From contig NZ_BBLT01000007.1 of NCBI RefSeq assembly GCF_000775915.1, positions 186,001 through 250,000 on the forward strand: DNA of 64,000 nucleotides. The letters are read 5' to 3'. The DNA is from Sporocytophaga myxococcoides (GTDB lineage Bacteria > Bacteroidota > Bacteroidia > Cytophagales > Cytophagaceae). Under the pieces are notes generated by a model. It made no database searches, was not told where the DNA came from, and worked only from the letters and a program-made list of their open reading frames with translations. This document shows, piece after piece, positions 35,418-44,428 of this stretch; the first letter of the stretch is position 1; each line of letters begins with the position of its first letter. The translations under genes were made by a program, and so were the position numbers.

Positions 35418-37298
35418 ATGTCCTACAAAATTGTAAAGGGGAATTACCTAAAAAATCTTCACGAGCAAATTGAAAAACTTAGAAAAGATGTTGTCAGTGC
35501 TACAGATTTTATTAAAAATATAGAGAAAGGAGATCTGAATGCTGAATATACCGGTGATGCAGAAGATAAAAATAGTCTGATCCATGCATTATTGAGTATG
35601 AGAGAGCAAATGCAGCTCATTGCGGTACGTGAAGGTGAGAGAAACTGGGTAACAGAGGGGCTTGCAAAGTTTGCGGATATTTTAAGGACCAAGAATGAAA
35701 ATATTAAAATATTAAGTGAAAATATCATATCTAATCTTGTTAACTACCTTAAAGCAAATCAGGGTAGCTTCTTTATTTTAAATGATGAAGATGAGAATGA
35801 TAGGTTTCTGGAATTAATGGCCTGTTATGCCTATGACAGGAAAAAGTTTGCTCAAAAAAGGGTTGAGATAGGAGAAGGGCTCCTAGGACAGTCTTTTTTG
35901 GAAAAAGAAACGACCTATTTAACCCAAATACCTGAAAATTACCTTAATATAACTTCCGGATTAGGAGAAGCACTTCCCAGAGCTATCATCATTGTTCCTA
36001 TCAAAGTCAATGATGTCGTTTATGGTATGCTTGAGATTGCTTCTTTTACAGAGTTTAAGGCCCATCATAAAGAGTTCTTGGAGAAGTTGGGTGAAAGTAT
36101 AGCTTCCTCAATATCAAGTGTAAAAATCAGCGAAAGAACTCAAAAACTACTTCATGCATCACAGATAGCTTCCGAAGAGATGAAGTCGCAGGAAGAGGAG
36201 CTGAGGCAAAATATGGAAGAAATGCATGCTACCCAGGAAGAACTGGCAAGACATGCTGCGGAATCCAAAAGTTTATTGGCGGCTCTTGATTCTATAGCGG
36301 TAGTAGTTGAGTATAGTTTACAGGGAGATATTCTGAAAGTCAATGATAAAATGAGAGTTATTTCTGGTCTTCAAGAGGAGGAGTTGATCGGATTAAATTT
36401 ATTCGATTTTTGTCAATCAGAGACAGAAAAGGTAGAAGCCAAGGCAATGTGGGAGGATATAATAAGAGGGAAATCAGTAACGAAGGTAGGAAAACACAAG
36501 AGTGATGGCGGATTTATCTGGTTACAGGAATATTACAGCCCGATCATTGACAGGAATGGTGATCTTATCAGAATTCTGGAAATTGCTATAGATATAAGTG
36601 AAACCAAGCGACAGGAGTTACTGCTATCTGAAAAAGCAGATGAAATGAGGGCGCAGGAAGAAGAGTTAAGGCAAAACATGGAGGAGATGCAAACTATCCA
36701 GGAAGAGCTTTCACTCAAAGAAGCAGAGTCTAAAAGTTTACTTTCAGCTATTGACAGCCTTGCTATTCTTACCGAATATGATATTGATGGAAACATGCTC
36801 AAAATCAATGATCAGATTGAAAAAATTATTGGTATTCCTGGAAATACTTTAGTCGGCCAGAATTATATGAGTTTTTGTGAAACGGAGGATGAGAAGGCTG
36901 AAGGTACTTTAATGTGGCAGAACCTAAAACAAGGACAATCTTATGTGAAAATAAGAAAAATGAAGCTTGAAAATAAATGTTTCTGGCTTCAGGAATTTTA
37001 TAATCCTGTAATGGATCATGATGGAAGAATTCAAAAAGTTTATGGTATCATTATAGACATATCAGATTCTAAAAGACAGGAAGATGAATTAATTGAGAAG
37101 GCGGAACTAATGAAGGCTCAGGAGGAGGAATTAATGCAAAGTATGGAAGAAATGCAGTCTATTCAGGATGAACTCTCTCAAAAAGCAAAAGAAATGGAAG
37201 AGGCTCTGGAGCTTGAAAAGGAAAAAGCAAAGCAGGTTGAAAATGAATATAAGGCAAAAATTGCTGCACTGGAGCAAAAACTTTCCGGAAAAAAGTAA
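35418..37298 (+). CDS. Cytoplasmic GAF/PAS sensor protein without kinase domain
   Basis: 626 residues from the ATG at 35418 (a TTG two codons upstream also opens the frame). Order: a short helical region with a HAMP-like stretch (IEKGDLNAEYTG) at ~35-70, a GAF domain at ~85-230 (SFFILNDEDENDRFLELMACYAYDR ... IIIVPIKVNDVVYGMLEIASF, given in parts), then two PAS domains (~285-395, ~440-550), each preceded by a coiled coil QEEELRQNMEEM..(T/I)QEEL, and a third coiled coil at the end. There is no histidine kinase, GGDEF or methyl-accepting domain, so it is a stand-alone scaffold or ligand sensor; the same coiled-coil motif recurs in the PAS protein at the right edge. No transmembrane helix. Output partner unknown. 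Confidence 0.8.
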   Translation: MSYKIVKGNYLKNLHEQIEKLRKDVVSATDFIKNIEKGDLNAEYTGDAEDKNSLIHALLSMREQMQLIAVREGERNWVTEGLAKFADILRTKNENIKILSENIISNLVNYLKANQGSFFILNDEDENDRFLELMACYAYDRKKFAQKRVEIGEGLLGQSFLEKETTYLTQIPENYLNITSGLGEALPRAIIIVPIKVNDVVYGMLEIASFTEFKAHHKEFLEKLGESIASSISSVKISERTQKLLHASQIASEEMKSQEEELRQNMEEMHATQEELARHAAESKSLLAALDSIAVVVEYSLQGDILKVNDKMRVISGLQEEELIGLNLFDFCQSETEKVEAKAMWEDIIRGKSVTKVGKHKSDGGFIWLQEYYSPIIDRNGDLIRILEIAIDISETKRQELLLSEKADEMRAQEEELRQNMEEMQTIQEELSLKEAESKSLLSAIDSLAILTEYDIDGNMLKINDQIEKIIGIPGNTLVGQNYMSFCETEDEKAEGTLMWQNLKQGQSYVKIRKMKLENKCFWLQEFYNPVMDHDGRIQKVYGIIIDISDSKRQEDELIEKAELMKAQEEELMQSMEEMQSIQDELSQKAKEMEEALELEKEKAKQVENEYKAKIAALEQKLSGKK

Positions 37299-37321
37299 CA
37301 GGAACCACCAGACTATGGAGC

Positions 37322-37360
37322 AAGCACAAATGGAGGTAACACATTTGTGCTTTTTTATTT
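37322..37360 (+). terminator. Terminator after the GAF/PAS gene
   Basis: An 11-bp perfect stem (AAGCACAAATG with CATTTGTGCTT) followed by TTTTTATTTTA, 23 bases after the stop codon. Confidence 0.85.
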
Positions 37361-37527
37361 TACTCAGTTTAAAGATGTTATTATTCAAATCCTGAAAAGG
37401 TTGAATATTAATTGTCTTTTTCCGTTACAAAATGTAATTCCTTTTAAAAAATGAGAAGGTTTTGATTATTTATAACATCCTATTTTTATAACTTAGATAA
37501 GGTAAACTTTATTAATTAAGAATTTAA

Positions 37528-38532
37528 ATGCGATTAAAAAGAAAATTAGCTTTAATTGGTTGCGTTCTATCAATTTTGCTTTGTAATACAAGCATTTTTG
37601 CTCAGAGTAATATTGTGGAAAAATATGGACAGCTTTCTGTAAAAGGAAACTACATTGTCGGGCAATATGGAGACACAGTGCAATTGCGCGGAATGTCTCT
37701 TTTCTGGAGTCAGTGGATGAGCCAGTATTATAATCCTTATGTTGTGAAATTTCTTAAGGATAAATGGAAGTCCACTGTAATCAGGGCAGCGATGGGAGTA
37801 GAAATGGGAGGGTACGCGGATAGCAGGGCTTCGGAAAGAGAAAAGGTAATGACCATAGTGGACGCTGCTATCAGAAACGGTATTTATGTGATCATTGACT
37901 ATCATAGCCATGAAGCGCATACCAGTCCGGATATGGCAAAGAAGTTTTTTGCGGATATGGCTAAGAAATATGGAAAGTATCCTAATGTACTGTATGAAAT
38001 ATACAATGAGCCTTTAAATTATGTAAGCTGGTCAAAAGATATTAAACCTTATGCTGAAAAGGTGATTGAGAGCATTCGTCAATATGATCCTGATAACATT
38101 ATCATAATCGGTACCAGGCAATGGTCGCAGATGGTGAGTGAAGCGGCTGAAGATCCTGTTAAAGATACTAACTCTGTATATACTCTGCACTTCTATGCTG
38201 GCTCTCACAAGCAATGGCTGCGAGATGAAGCTAAAAAAGCAATGGATAAAGGGATTGCATTATTTGTAACAGAATTCGGTACTTGTCATGCCAGTGGTAA
38301 CGGTAGCTATGATCCTGAAGAAACAAAAATCTGGTTTGATTTTATGGATAAATATAAAATCAGCTGGTGCAACTGGTCTATTGCTGACAAAGACGAAACA
38401 GCTTCTGCATTAAAGCCAGGTGGCTTTAGTGCAGGGGGGTGGGAAGATTCAGACCTGACACCTTCAGGTATCTTGATAAGAGATGAGATGATATTGAAGA
38501 ATACACCAATTGTACCTTCTAAGAAAAAGTAA
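37528..38532 (+). CDS. Secreted GH5 endoglucanase (cellulase)
   Basis: 334 residues. Signal peptide ~1-26 (ending SIFAQ), then a single GH5 barrel of the subfamily-2 bacterial cellulase type: opening YGQLSVKGNYIVGQYGDTVQ, 'LRGMSLFWSQW', 'VIIDYHSHEA', the acid/base Glu in YEIYNEP (about residue 161), 'LHFYAGSHKQWLR', the nucleophile Glu in LFVTEFGT (about 249), and CNWSIADKDE near the end. It hydrolyses internal beta-1,4-glucan bonds. There is no carbohydrate-binding module and no T9SS tail, so it is probably periplasmic or released by another route. It supports a cellulose-using lifestyle. Confidence 0.95.
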   Translation: MRLKRKLALIGCVLSILLCNTSIFAQSNIVEKYGQLSVKGNYIVGQYGDTVQLRGMSLFWSQWMSQYYNPYVVKFLKDKWKSTVIRAAMGVEMGGYADSRASEREKVMTIVDAAIRNGIYVIIDYHSHEAHTSPDMAKKFFADMAKKYGKYPNVLYEIYNEPLNYVSWSKDIKPYAEKVIESIRQYDPDNIIIIGTRQWSQMVSEAAEDPVKDTNSVYTLHFYAGSHKQWLRDEAKKAMDKGIALFVTEFGTCHASGNGSYDPEETKIWFDFMDKYKISWCNWSIADKDETASALKPGGFSAGGWEDSDLTPSGILIRDEMILKNTPIVPSKKK

Positions 38533-38564
38533 CTTTTAAAACTTTTAAAGGTTTATAAGAATCT

Positions 38565-38608
38565 AAAGCGTAGTCTTATATATATTTGACTACGCTTTGT
38601 TGTTTTTA
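38565..38608 (+). terminator. Terminator after the cellulase gene
   Basis: An 11-bp perfect stem (AAAGCGTAGTC with GACTACGCTTT), 12-base A/T loop, followed by GTTGTTTTT. It separates the cellulase from the cytochrome gene. Confidence 0.75.
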
Positions 38609-38628
38609 ATGAAATTGAAATTAGAAAT

Positions 38629-39048
38629 ATGAAATTAACACTAATGATATTGTCTTCAGCCTTGATAGTTATTGGTGCAACAATTCCAGATCATATCAAT
38701 CAGAATGATACTCAGCAGTCTGCTACGAGGGGGAAAAAGATATATGAAGAATATTGTCTTTCATGCCACCAGGCAGATGGGAGTGGTGTTCCCAGATTAA
38801 ACCCTCCACTAAAGAAAACAAGTTATGTGCTGGGACCTCAGGATAAGTTGATCAAAATCCTGCTGAATGGGTTGGAGGAAGAAATTGAAATCAATGGAGA
38901 GTATTATTCTAATCCAATGCCAGCTTTCGGATCAGTTTTAAATGATCAACAGATTGCTGATGTGCTTACATACGTAAGGAGCAATTTTGGGAATAAGGCC
39001 AGTGCTGTGCCTGTTTCAAAGGTGAAGGAAGTGAGAGCGGCGAAATAG
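38629..39048 (+). CDS. Small exported cytochrome c
   Basis: 139 residues. Hydrophobic leader (~1-20), heme-binding CLSCH at ~43-47 (covalent c-type heme), and a distal methionine ligand probably in the NPMPAF segment near 100. The fold pattern GKKIYEEYCLSCH ... LNDQQIADVLTYVRSNFG is that of single-heme class I cytochromes/cbb3 subunit-like domains. It acts in periplasmic electron transfer; its redox partner is not visible here. The Lys/Ala-rich C-terminal tail (VSKVKEVRAAK) is outside the domain. Confidence 0.92.
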   Translation: MKLTLMILSSALIVIGATIPDHINQNDTQQSATRGKKIYEEYCLSCHQADGSGVPRLNPPLKKTSYVLGPQDKLIKILLNGLEEEIEINGEYYSNPMPAFGSVLNDQQIADVLTYVRSNFGNKASAVPVSKVKEVRAAK

Positions 39049-39095
39049 AGGATGGTTAACTTTGCCATTCTCTCATCCGTGGCCTGGAGCAGGAA

Positions 39096-39190
39096 ATTGT
39101 CTGAACTGGGATTCGTGGGATTATAGGATAGACAGGATTATCTGCGAAGAGGATTCATTGGATGATGTGGAATTTTACTGTGGTTTCCTG
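39096..39190 (+). repeat. Dispersed repeat, copy 1 (TGTCTGAACTGGGATTC family)
   Basis: About 95 bp, shared with 42051-42144 at roughly 90% identity and in part with 42345-42394. The core TGTCTGAACTGGGATTC is followed by a GATTA-rich stretch (GGGATTA...GACAGGATTAT). Elements of this look recur in Bacteroidota intergenic DNA; no coding capacity. Confidence 0.8.
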
Positions 39191-39232
39191 AAAGGCCACG
39201 GAGCAGTTCTGTAAACCATATTAGGCGTGTTG

Positions 39233-39361
39233 GTCATCCTGAGCCCTGCGAAGGATCTGATAGTTACAAAAGGAATTTTCCATTTAAATCACCATTCTGC
39301 GAGAAAGCTTAATTTTATTTATTTTTAAAGATCTCATTCTTCGCAGGCTCAGAAGGAGGAC
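39233..39361. repeat. Inverted-repeat (MITE-like) element
   Basis: The left arm GTCATCCTGAGCCCTGCGAA at 39233-39258 and the right arm at 39328-39361 (ending TTCGCAGGCTCAGAAGGAGG) are imperfect reverse complements of ~25 bp around a ~65-bp A/T-rich centre. The 'GTCATCCTGAGC..GCGAAGGATCT' arm is a recurrent bacterial repeat sequence. No transposase is encoded. Confidence 0.65.
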
Positions 39362-39446
39362 AAAGGAAAGATTCTGGTAATTTGTCTATGGTCTGGGAAC
39401 AGACAGCGGAAGCAGAAGTTATCTCTCCCTCGTCGCAGACTTGAAC

Positions 39447-41594
39447 CTACTTTAAAACCTTAGTTGTATACAAATTTCCCCCGTTTTCGGTAATTACCAC
39501 AAAGAGCAAGCCTTTTACCTTTGACATATCGATTTGCGTCAACGAATTTTCTATTCTTCGCTTTTCAATTAAATGACCGCCTAATGAATATATTTCACAA
39601 ATATAATCCTTACTTGAAAAATCTTTTATTTCCGCAAAAACCTGATCGGCAGTTGAATTATACCAAACTTTTACATTCCTATTTTCAGCAATGTCAAAAG
39701 TACCGGTTATTTTTTCCTCATAGGTAGTTGAGGCAAGTTTAGGTAAGACGGAATATATGCCGTTATTGGTATTTTCATTGACCCCAGCGGTATTTGTCAA
39801 TTTATAATTGGCATCAAAATAATCCTGTCCACGCAGAAATGCAGTATAGAAGGATTGTCCGGGGAATCCGCCATCGGTTGTTATATCTACAAGATACCAT
39901 TTACCATCGACCTGAACATAATTCCAGGCATGATTTTCCCACGTATCGGTTACGGTATTGGTGTGTAGCCTTCCCGAAACATACAAGCAAGGTATTCCGG
40001 CCTTCTGGCAGAGCAGCAGAAACGCACGGGATAAACCTTCGCAAACAGCTTTTTGCTCTAAAAAAGCACCTTTTATATTACCCGAATATGCCGACGCAAG
40101 TCCACCATAATCTGTCCAATCAATCAAGCCGTCATGAAGCACCTTAAGTTTTTCGTGAGTTGACATTCCATCGGTAATATTGGCAATAATCTCATTACAG
40201 ATTGTATCTATACGAACCAACTCGTTCAAATACGATTCAGGGGTGTGTACGGCCGCAATACGGCCGTAATACGTTCCCGTAACTTCATCCTGACGTGGAA
40301 TGGAGTTTAAAATGTACATCTCGGGAACATCACGATAGATGCGTGTAAGCATATACATCAAAGAATTTAAGTCGGTCGTAAATCCCTGTCCTGCAAAATC
40401 AAAATCTACCCGATGATAAATAGAGCCGGCAGCTTTATTAGCATCAAAACGACAAAGTGTTTCCAGTATATAATCATACATTGCTTTATCTGTTTCTGAA
40501 AGTTCATTATATCCGTATCTATACACTTGTGAACCTGAAGGGACTATTGCAGCTATACTATCTTTTATTGGTTCTAAATCAACCTCATCGTCTTTGATAA
40601 TTTGCGTGGCATATTTTGCCACACATCCGTAGGTTTCAGATTGTAATTCCAATACAAAATTGGTTTTGTTTTTTACCGTAGCCAGATTTTTGCATAAATC
40701 AAACGCCTTGTCGCCAATTGACAGTAGAGTACTCGGCAGCTGAACAAACGAAATACTTTCACAACCATAAAAAGCCATTTTGCCTATAGTCTGCAAACCT
40801 TCGTTCAATAGCAGATATGTTAAATTGGGGCAATCAGCAAATGCAGTTGCTTCTATTGTTGTTACCGAAGCCGGGATATTTACAAGCATAAGTTCGGAAC
40901 ATTTTCCAAACGCCTGAACCCCAATAGTAGTAAGTTTCCCAGTATTAGAGAAATTTATTTCCGTAAGTGCCGTACACGAATTAAATGCGCCGTCGGCAAT
41001 GGTGGTCACATTATCCGGAATGGTCACGCTTGTGATACCCGAACAATATTGAAAGGCGGAACTTGGTATGGTTGTTATTCCACTATTCAACTCCACATCT
41101 CCCTGCACATTCCGTGGCACATAGAAAAGTGAAACGGGATTCTTTTTATATAGAATCCCGTTTTCACTAAAGAACACGATGTTATTTTCTTCTACTTGAA
41201 TGGAAGACAAACTATTACATAACGAAAATGCACCACTTCCAATAGCTACCACTGATGACGGTAGAGTTAGAGTATTCAGTAATTTACTACCGGCAAATGC
41301 ATCATTACCAATTGCCGTTATCGAATAGGTAAGATTGTTATAGGTTATGGTTGATGGTATACGTACATTACCTTTGTATAACTCCTCTGCTGTAAAATAC
41401 ATCCAACCGTCAGTTCCATTATTGCCGTATCCACGACAGGTAACTTCGACTGTATTTGCATTTGTTATATTATAGTAAACACCATCAACAAGTATTTCAG
41501 CTGTAGCAGAATACATGAATAAAAGGAAGATAAGAGAAACGGATAGTTTTTCTAAGTACAAATTTCTTTTCATAATTCTTTCAAATAAAGACAT
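39447..41594 (-). CDS. Secreted BspA-type leucine-rich-repeat protein with transglutaminase-like domain
   Basis: 715 residues; the Met at codon 8 (MKRNLYLEK) is an equally good start and gives a shorter signal peptide. After the leader (~to 33), residues ~75-320 carry BspA/LRR_5 repeats (ITAIGNDAFAGSKLLNTLTL, VAIGSGAFSLCNSLSSIQV and further). A transglutaminase-like papain-fold domain follows, with Cys in QKAVCEGLSRAF (~517), His in ENHAWNYV (~551) and Asp in YLVDITTDGG (~565). The last ~75 residues (CEIYSLGGHLIEKRRIEN ... TTKVLK) resemble a type IX secretion sorting domain, so the protein is probably exported and surface-attached or released. Likely adhesion or peptide hydrolysis/crosslinking. 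Repeats flank it on both sides, which suggests acquisition. Confidence 0.82.
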   Translation of the reverse strand: MSLFERIMKRNLYLEKLSVSLIFLLFMYSATAEILVDGVYYNITNANTVEVTCRGYGNNGTDGWMYFTAEELYKGNVRIPSTITYNNLTYSITAIGNDAFAGSKLLNTLTLPSSVVAIGSGAFSLCNSLSSIQVEENNIVFFSENGILYKKNPVSLFYVPRNVQGDVELNSGITTIPSSAFQYCSGITSVTIPDNVTTIADGAFNSCTALTEINFSNTGKLTTIGVQAFGKCSELMLVNIPASVTTIEATAFADCPNLTYLLLNEGLQTIGKMAFYGCESISFVQLPSTLLSIGDKAFDLCKNLATVKNKTNFVLELQSETYGCVAKYATQIIKDDEVDLEPIKDSIAAIVPSGSQVYRYGYNELSETDKAMYDYILETLCRFDANKAAGSIYHRVDFDFAGQGFTTDLNSLMYMLTRIYRDVPEMYILNSIPRQDEVTGTYYGRIAAVHTPESYLNELVRIDTICNEIIANITDGMSTHEKLKVLHDGLIDWTDYGGLASAYSGNIKGAFLEQKAVCEGLSRAFLLLCQKAGIPCLYVSGRLHTNTVTDTWENHAWNYVQVDGKWYLVDITTDGGFPGQSFYTAFLRGQDYFDANYKLTNTAGVNENTNNGIYSVLPKLASTTYEEKITGTFDIAENRNVKVWYNSTADQVFAEIKDFSSKDYICEIYSLGGHLIEKRRIENSLTQIDMSKVKGLLFVVITENGGNLYTTKVLK

Positions 41595-42050
41595 ATTAAA
41601 ATGGCTCCAGGTGCAATACTCTCTCTTTCTTGAATCTGTATAATTTTAAGATTATTTATTCTGGGGCAGAACTACTTCCGTTGGCTTAGTATTTTACGAA
41701 TTATAGCAAATAAGGATTTTGTGAGGTGGATTTGCTATGTAATATTAGTTGTATTATTTAAAGATATTTTCTTTTTGTTTACAAGTCTTTTAGATTGAAT
41801 AGAAGATAATATACCAGACAGACATAGGACTCTATATTATTTGAAGTCATGCTTACTCACGTGCTAAACTGCTCGCGTTTTTTGATCAATTTGTGTGCAT
41901 TAGGTAAAAACAGATTGGCTATTAATGCTTTCCGGATTGGTGTTATAATACCCTCTTTGCTGTCCGGAAAAAATAACTCAACTCAAAATTTTGTTTTAAT
42001 TGCTTGAAAAGTACCTTCATATTCCGCCTGCATTTGTCTAACTAGGTAAT

Positions 42051-42144
42051 ATTGTCTGAACTGGGATTCATGGGATTAAGGGATAGACAGGATTATCTAC
42101 GAAGAGGATTTATGGGATGATGTGGATTCTACTGTGGTTTCCTG
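42051..42144 (+). repeat. Dispersed repeat, copy 2
   Basis: Matches 39096-39190 over nearly its full length, including TGTCTGAACTGGGATTC, GATAGACAGGATTATCT, GAAGAGGATT and ACTGTGGTTTCCTG. Same orientation as copy 1. Confidence 0.8.
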
Positions 42145-42344
42145 CCAGGGTTACTCTATAATGAGGACTCTTGTAAAAACTCCATAATGGTCAGCTAACT
42201 TTTGTTTTAACTCATTATGAGGAAGGGTTTTGCTGGAAGGGTAATTATGGCCTGTCAGGGGAGGCCATGGAGCAGGGGAAAGGGGCAACAGTTTGAGCAA
42301 CAGCAAGAGATAAAAGTAATCCAGTAACGGCGCACAAAGGCAAT

Positions 42345-42394
42345 ATTGTCTGAACTGGAATTCATGGGATTAAGAGATAGACAGGATTATCTAT
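42345..42394 (+). repeat. Dispersed repeat, copy 3 (5' half only)
   Basis: Matches the first ~50 bases of copies 1 and 2 (TGTCTGAACTGGAATTCATG, then AGATAGACAGGATTATCTA) and then diverges. It lies 80 bases beyond the 3' end of the AraC-type gene. Confidence 0.75.
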
Positions 42395-42475
42395 GAATGT
42401 AACCAGAGAAAGTAATAAAAGTAAATCAGTAAGCTTATCCTCTCCTGAAAGGCCACGGATGCGAGCTTTTATATG

Positions 42476-43381
42476 TCAGTTAAACGACTGCCTGAATTCC
42501 AATGGCGAAAGGTTTGTTTTTGTTTTGAATAATTTGCTGAATGATTGTATATGTTCAAATCCTAATTGATAGGAAATTTCACTAATCGTCAAATTGGTGG
42601 TAGTTAGTTTTTCCTTTGCCTTTTCAAGTAATTTATCGTGAATATGCTGCTGTGTGCTTTGCCCTGTCAATATGCGTAACAGATTACTCAGATACTTTGG
42701 GGAAACATTTAATTGTTCTGCAACATATTGAACCGTTGGCAAGCCCTTATTTACTATATCATCGCTATAGAAATAATTTGTAAGTAACTCTTCTAACCGA
42801 TCTAAAATTTGATGATTCGTTTTGTTGCGTGTAACAAATTGACGTTGATAAAAACGATCTGTATAAGTTAGCAGTAGTTCCAGCTGGGCAACAATTACAG
42901 ACTGACTGAAATTATCTATGTTCGTTTGATATTCCTGAGCTATACTTTGCAGGATGCTGACAATGGTTGTTTCTTCTTTATCAGAAAGAAACAATGCTTC
43001 ATTTACAGAATAATCAAAAAACTCGTATTGCTTGATTGTCTTCGCAAGTACTGTATTCCAAATGAAATCAGGATGAACGAGCAGCAACAACCCTGACCGA
43101 TTGACCATTTCCTGCACATCCACTTCAAATACTTGTCCCGGGGACATTAAGAACAAAACACCTTCATCAAAATCACATTGTTGTTGTCCATATTTCATTT
43201 TGCCTTTAAAATTTTTATCAAGTAAAATTGCGTAAAAATCGAATACCAAACTAACCTGAGATAAGCAAGGCAATTGAATGGTATCATAATTGATCAAACT
43301 GATTAATGGGTGTTCGGGAGCAGGCAGCCTCATTACTTTATGGTATTGGCTAATGGTTTCTATTCTTTTAGGTGTTGCCAT
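42476..43381 (-). CDS. AraC-family transcriptional regulator
   Basis: 301 residues. The N-terminal ~180 residues form a cupin-like sensor region (QCDFDEGVLFLMSPGQVFEV). The C-terminal ~100 residues carry the double helix-turn-helix of the AraC family: VQYVAEQLNVSPKYLSNLLR and LTISEISYQLGFEHIQSFSK followed by the conserved F+...SPLEFRQ. It begins 3 bases after the hydrolase stop on the same strand, so the two are co-transcribed and the regulator probably controls this pair in response to a small molecule. Cytoplasmic. Confidence 0.93.
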   Translation of the reverse strand: MATPKRIETISQYHKVMRLPAPEHPLISLINYDTIQLPCLSQVSLVFDFYAILLDKNFKGKMKYGQQQCDFDEGVLFLMSPGQVFEVDVQEMVNRSGLLLLVHPDFIWNTVLAKTIKQYEFFDYSVNEALFLSDKEETTIVSILQSIAQEYQTNIDNFSQSVIVAQLELLLTYTDRFYQRQFVTRNKTNHQILDRLEELLTNYFYSDDIVNKGLPTVQYVAEQLNVSPKYLSNLLRILTGQSTQQHIHDKLLEKAKEKLTTTNLTISEISYQLGFEHIQSFSKLFKTKTNLSPLEFRQSFN

Positions 43382-43384
43382 ATC

Positions 43385-44137
43385 TTAGTGCTCCTTTAAA
43401 ACTTGTTCTAATTTTTTTACTAAATTTCCCGGCTGTTCACGCATTGAATAATGCCCACCTTCAAAGGGATAAATTTTCCAGTTCCTTTCTTTTGCTTTGT
43501 TTAATCCCATGGCGTTATAAGCACTTTCGCTTTTACCGTCTTTTGTCATTTGGATAAAGGACGTTGGAATATTCTTGACTAATGGATTACTTATTTTTAA
43601 TGGCTCCGTATACGTTTTTAAAGGTTGCGGAACATCCGTAGGATACGTTGATTTATTTGTGCCAAAGGGATATAACACCATGCTGTCTTTTATAAACGGG
43701 ATAAAATGATTCCATAGTACACCACAAACATCTTTGGCACTTTCACCATCATTGGGGACCATTGCATCCAGATAAATAAGTTGGCTGATACGTTCCGGTA
43801 TTTGTTCTGCTACACCGGAAATAACCATACCACCGAAGCTATGTCCGACCAATATAACATTATGAAGGTTTTCAAACTTTATGACATTTACAATATCTGT
43901 GATGTATGTGGTAAGGTTGATATTGGCATTGGATAAATGCACTCGTTCACCAAGTCCTGTAAGGGTAGGGCGGTAAACTACATCGCCTTTTGTTCTATAG
44001 ATGGAATCTACTTTCGCATAGTCCCAGCCGCCATCCCAGGCTCCGTGGACAAATAACAGTGTCCTTGGTGAATGCTTTTGCCCAAAACTCGCAGTCGATA
44101 AAATGATACTGGCTAAAAGGAAAATAATTGCTTTCAT
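43385..44137 (-). CDS. Exported alpha/beta hydrolase (salicylate-esterase-like)
   Basis: 250 residues. Signal peptide ~1-20 (ending TASFGQ), oxyanion motif FVHGAWDGGWDY, nucleophile elbow GHSFGG (Ser near 100), a 'IYLDAMVPNDGES' loop, and catalytic His near the end in GGHYSMRE. The closest family pattern is the plant methylesterase/salicylate-binding-protein-2-like group of alpha/beta hydrolases ('HG..HGAW.W', 'DA..P'). Substrate unknown, probably a small ester or lactone. It heads an operon with the AraC regulator encoded just downstream. Confidence 0.88.
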   Translation of the reverse strand: MKAIIFLLASIILSTASFGQKHSPRTLLFVHGAWDGGWDYAKVDSIYRTKGDVVYRPTLTGLGERVHLSNANINLTTYITDIVNVIKFENLHNVILVGHSFGGMVISGVAEQIPERISQLIYLDAMVPNDGESAKDVCGVLWNHFIPFIKDSMVLYPFGTNKSTYPTDVPQPLKTYTEPLKISNPLVKNIPTSFIQMTKDGKSESAYNAMGLNKAKERNWKIYPFEGGHYSMREQPGNLVKKLEQVLKEH

Positions 44138-44428
44138 GCTTTTCTGTTTTAGAAGTTAATGATTGTTTTTTACAAGAGCAAAATTGTAAAGAACACCTCA
44201 AACAGATTTAGCCTGATTACATTTTGTTTAAGTCGAAAAGGAGTGGGGAGTATTTATGCAGTCGAGGTAGAATTATGGGGGCAGTCTTGGAGGATAGCTA
44301 GCTGCTCCATGTCACCATGACAGATCATGGAGCAAGAGGGAGGGAGAGGTTTTTATTTTAATTTATTTTCCTTTGCCACGCTCAGCCTTTTCTTCGGTTG
44401 TTATGTTCCTGTACTAAAGCTACTAACT

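Larger units (their letters stand above)
39049..39446. other. Repeat-rich spacer
   Basis: No gene. The left part is a copy of a dispersed 95-bp repeat (39096-39190); the right part is an inverted-repeat element (39233-39361). Both are listed separately. Together they mark the border between the cellulase/cytochrome block and the accessory region. Confidence 0.7.
41595..42475. other. 881-bp spacer with repeat copies and gene debris
   Basis: No intact gene. Bases 42051-42144 and 42345-42394 are copies of the dispersed repeat also found at 39096. On the minus strand, 42033-41857 reads as 59 codons with one in-frame TGA after codon 16 and then an uninterrupted charged/hydrophobic stretch (IRKALIANLFLPNAHK), which looks like the remnant of a coding sequence I cannot name. 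The rest is A/T-rich and featureless. Confidence 0.5.

Noticed and set aside
39521-40147. Plus-strand frames inside the LRR/transglutaminase gene
   Set aside because: They are antisense to a well-supported gene with LRR repeats and a Cys-His-Asp triad.
39096-42394. CRISPR array
   Set aside because: Repeats are ~50-95 bp, only three copies, irregularly spaced up to 3 kb apart, and no cas genes are present.
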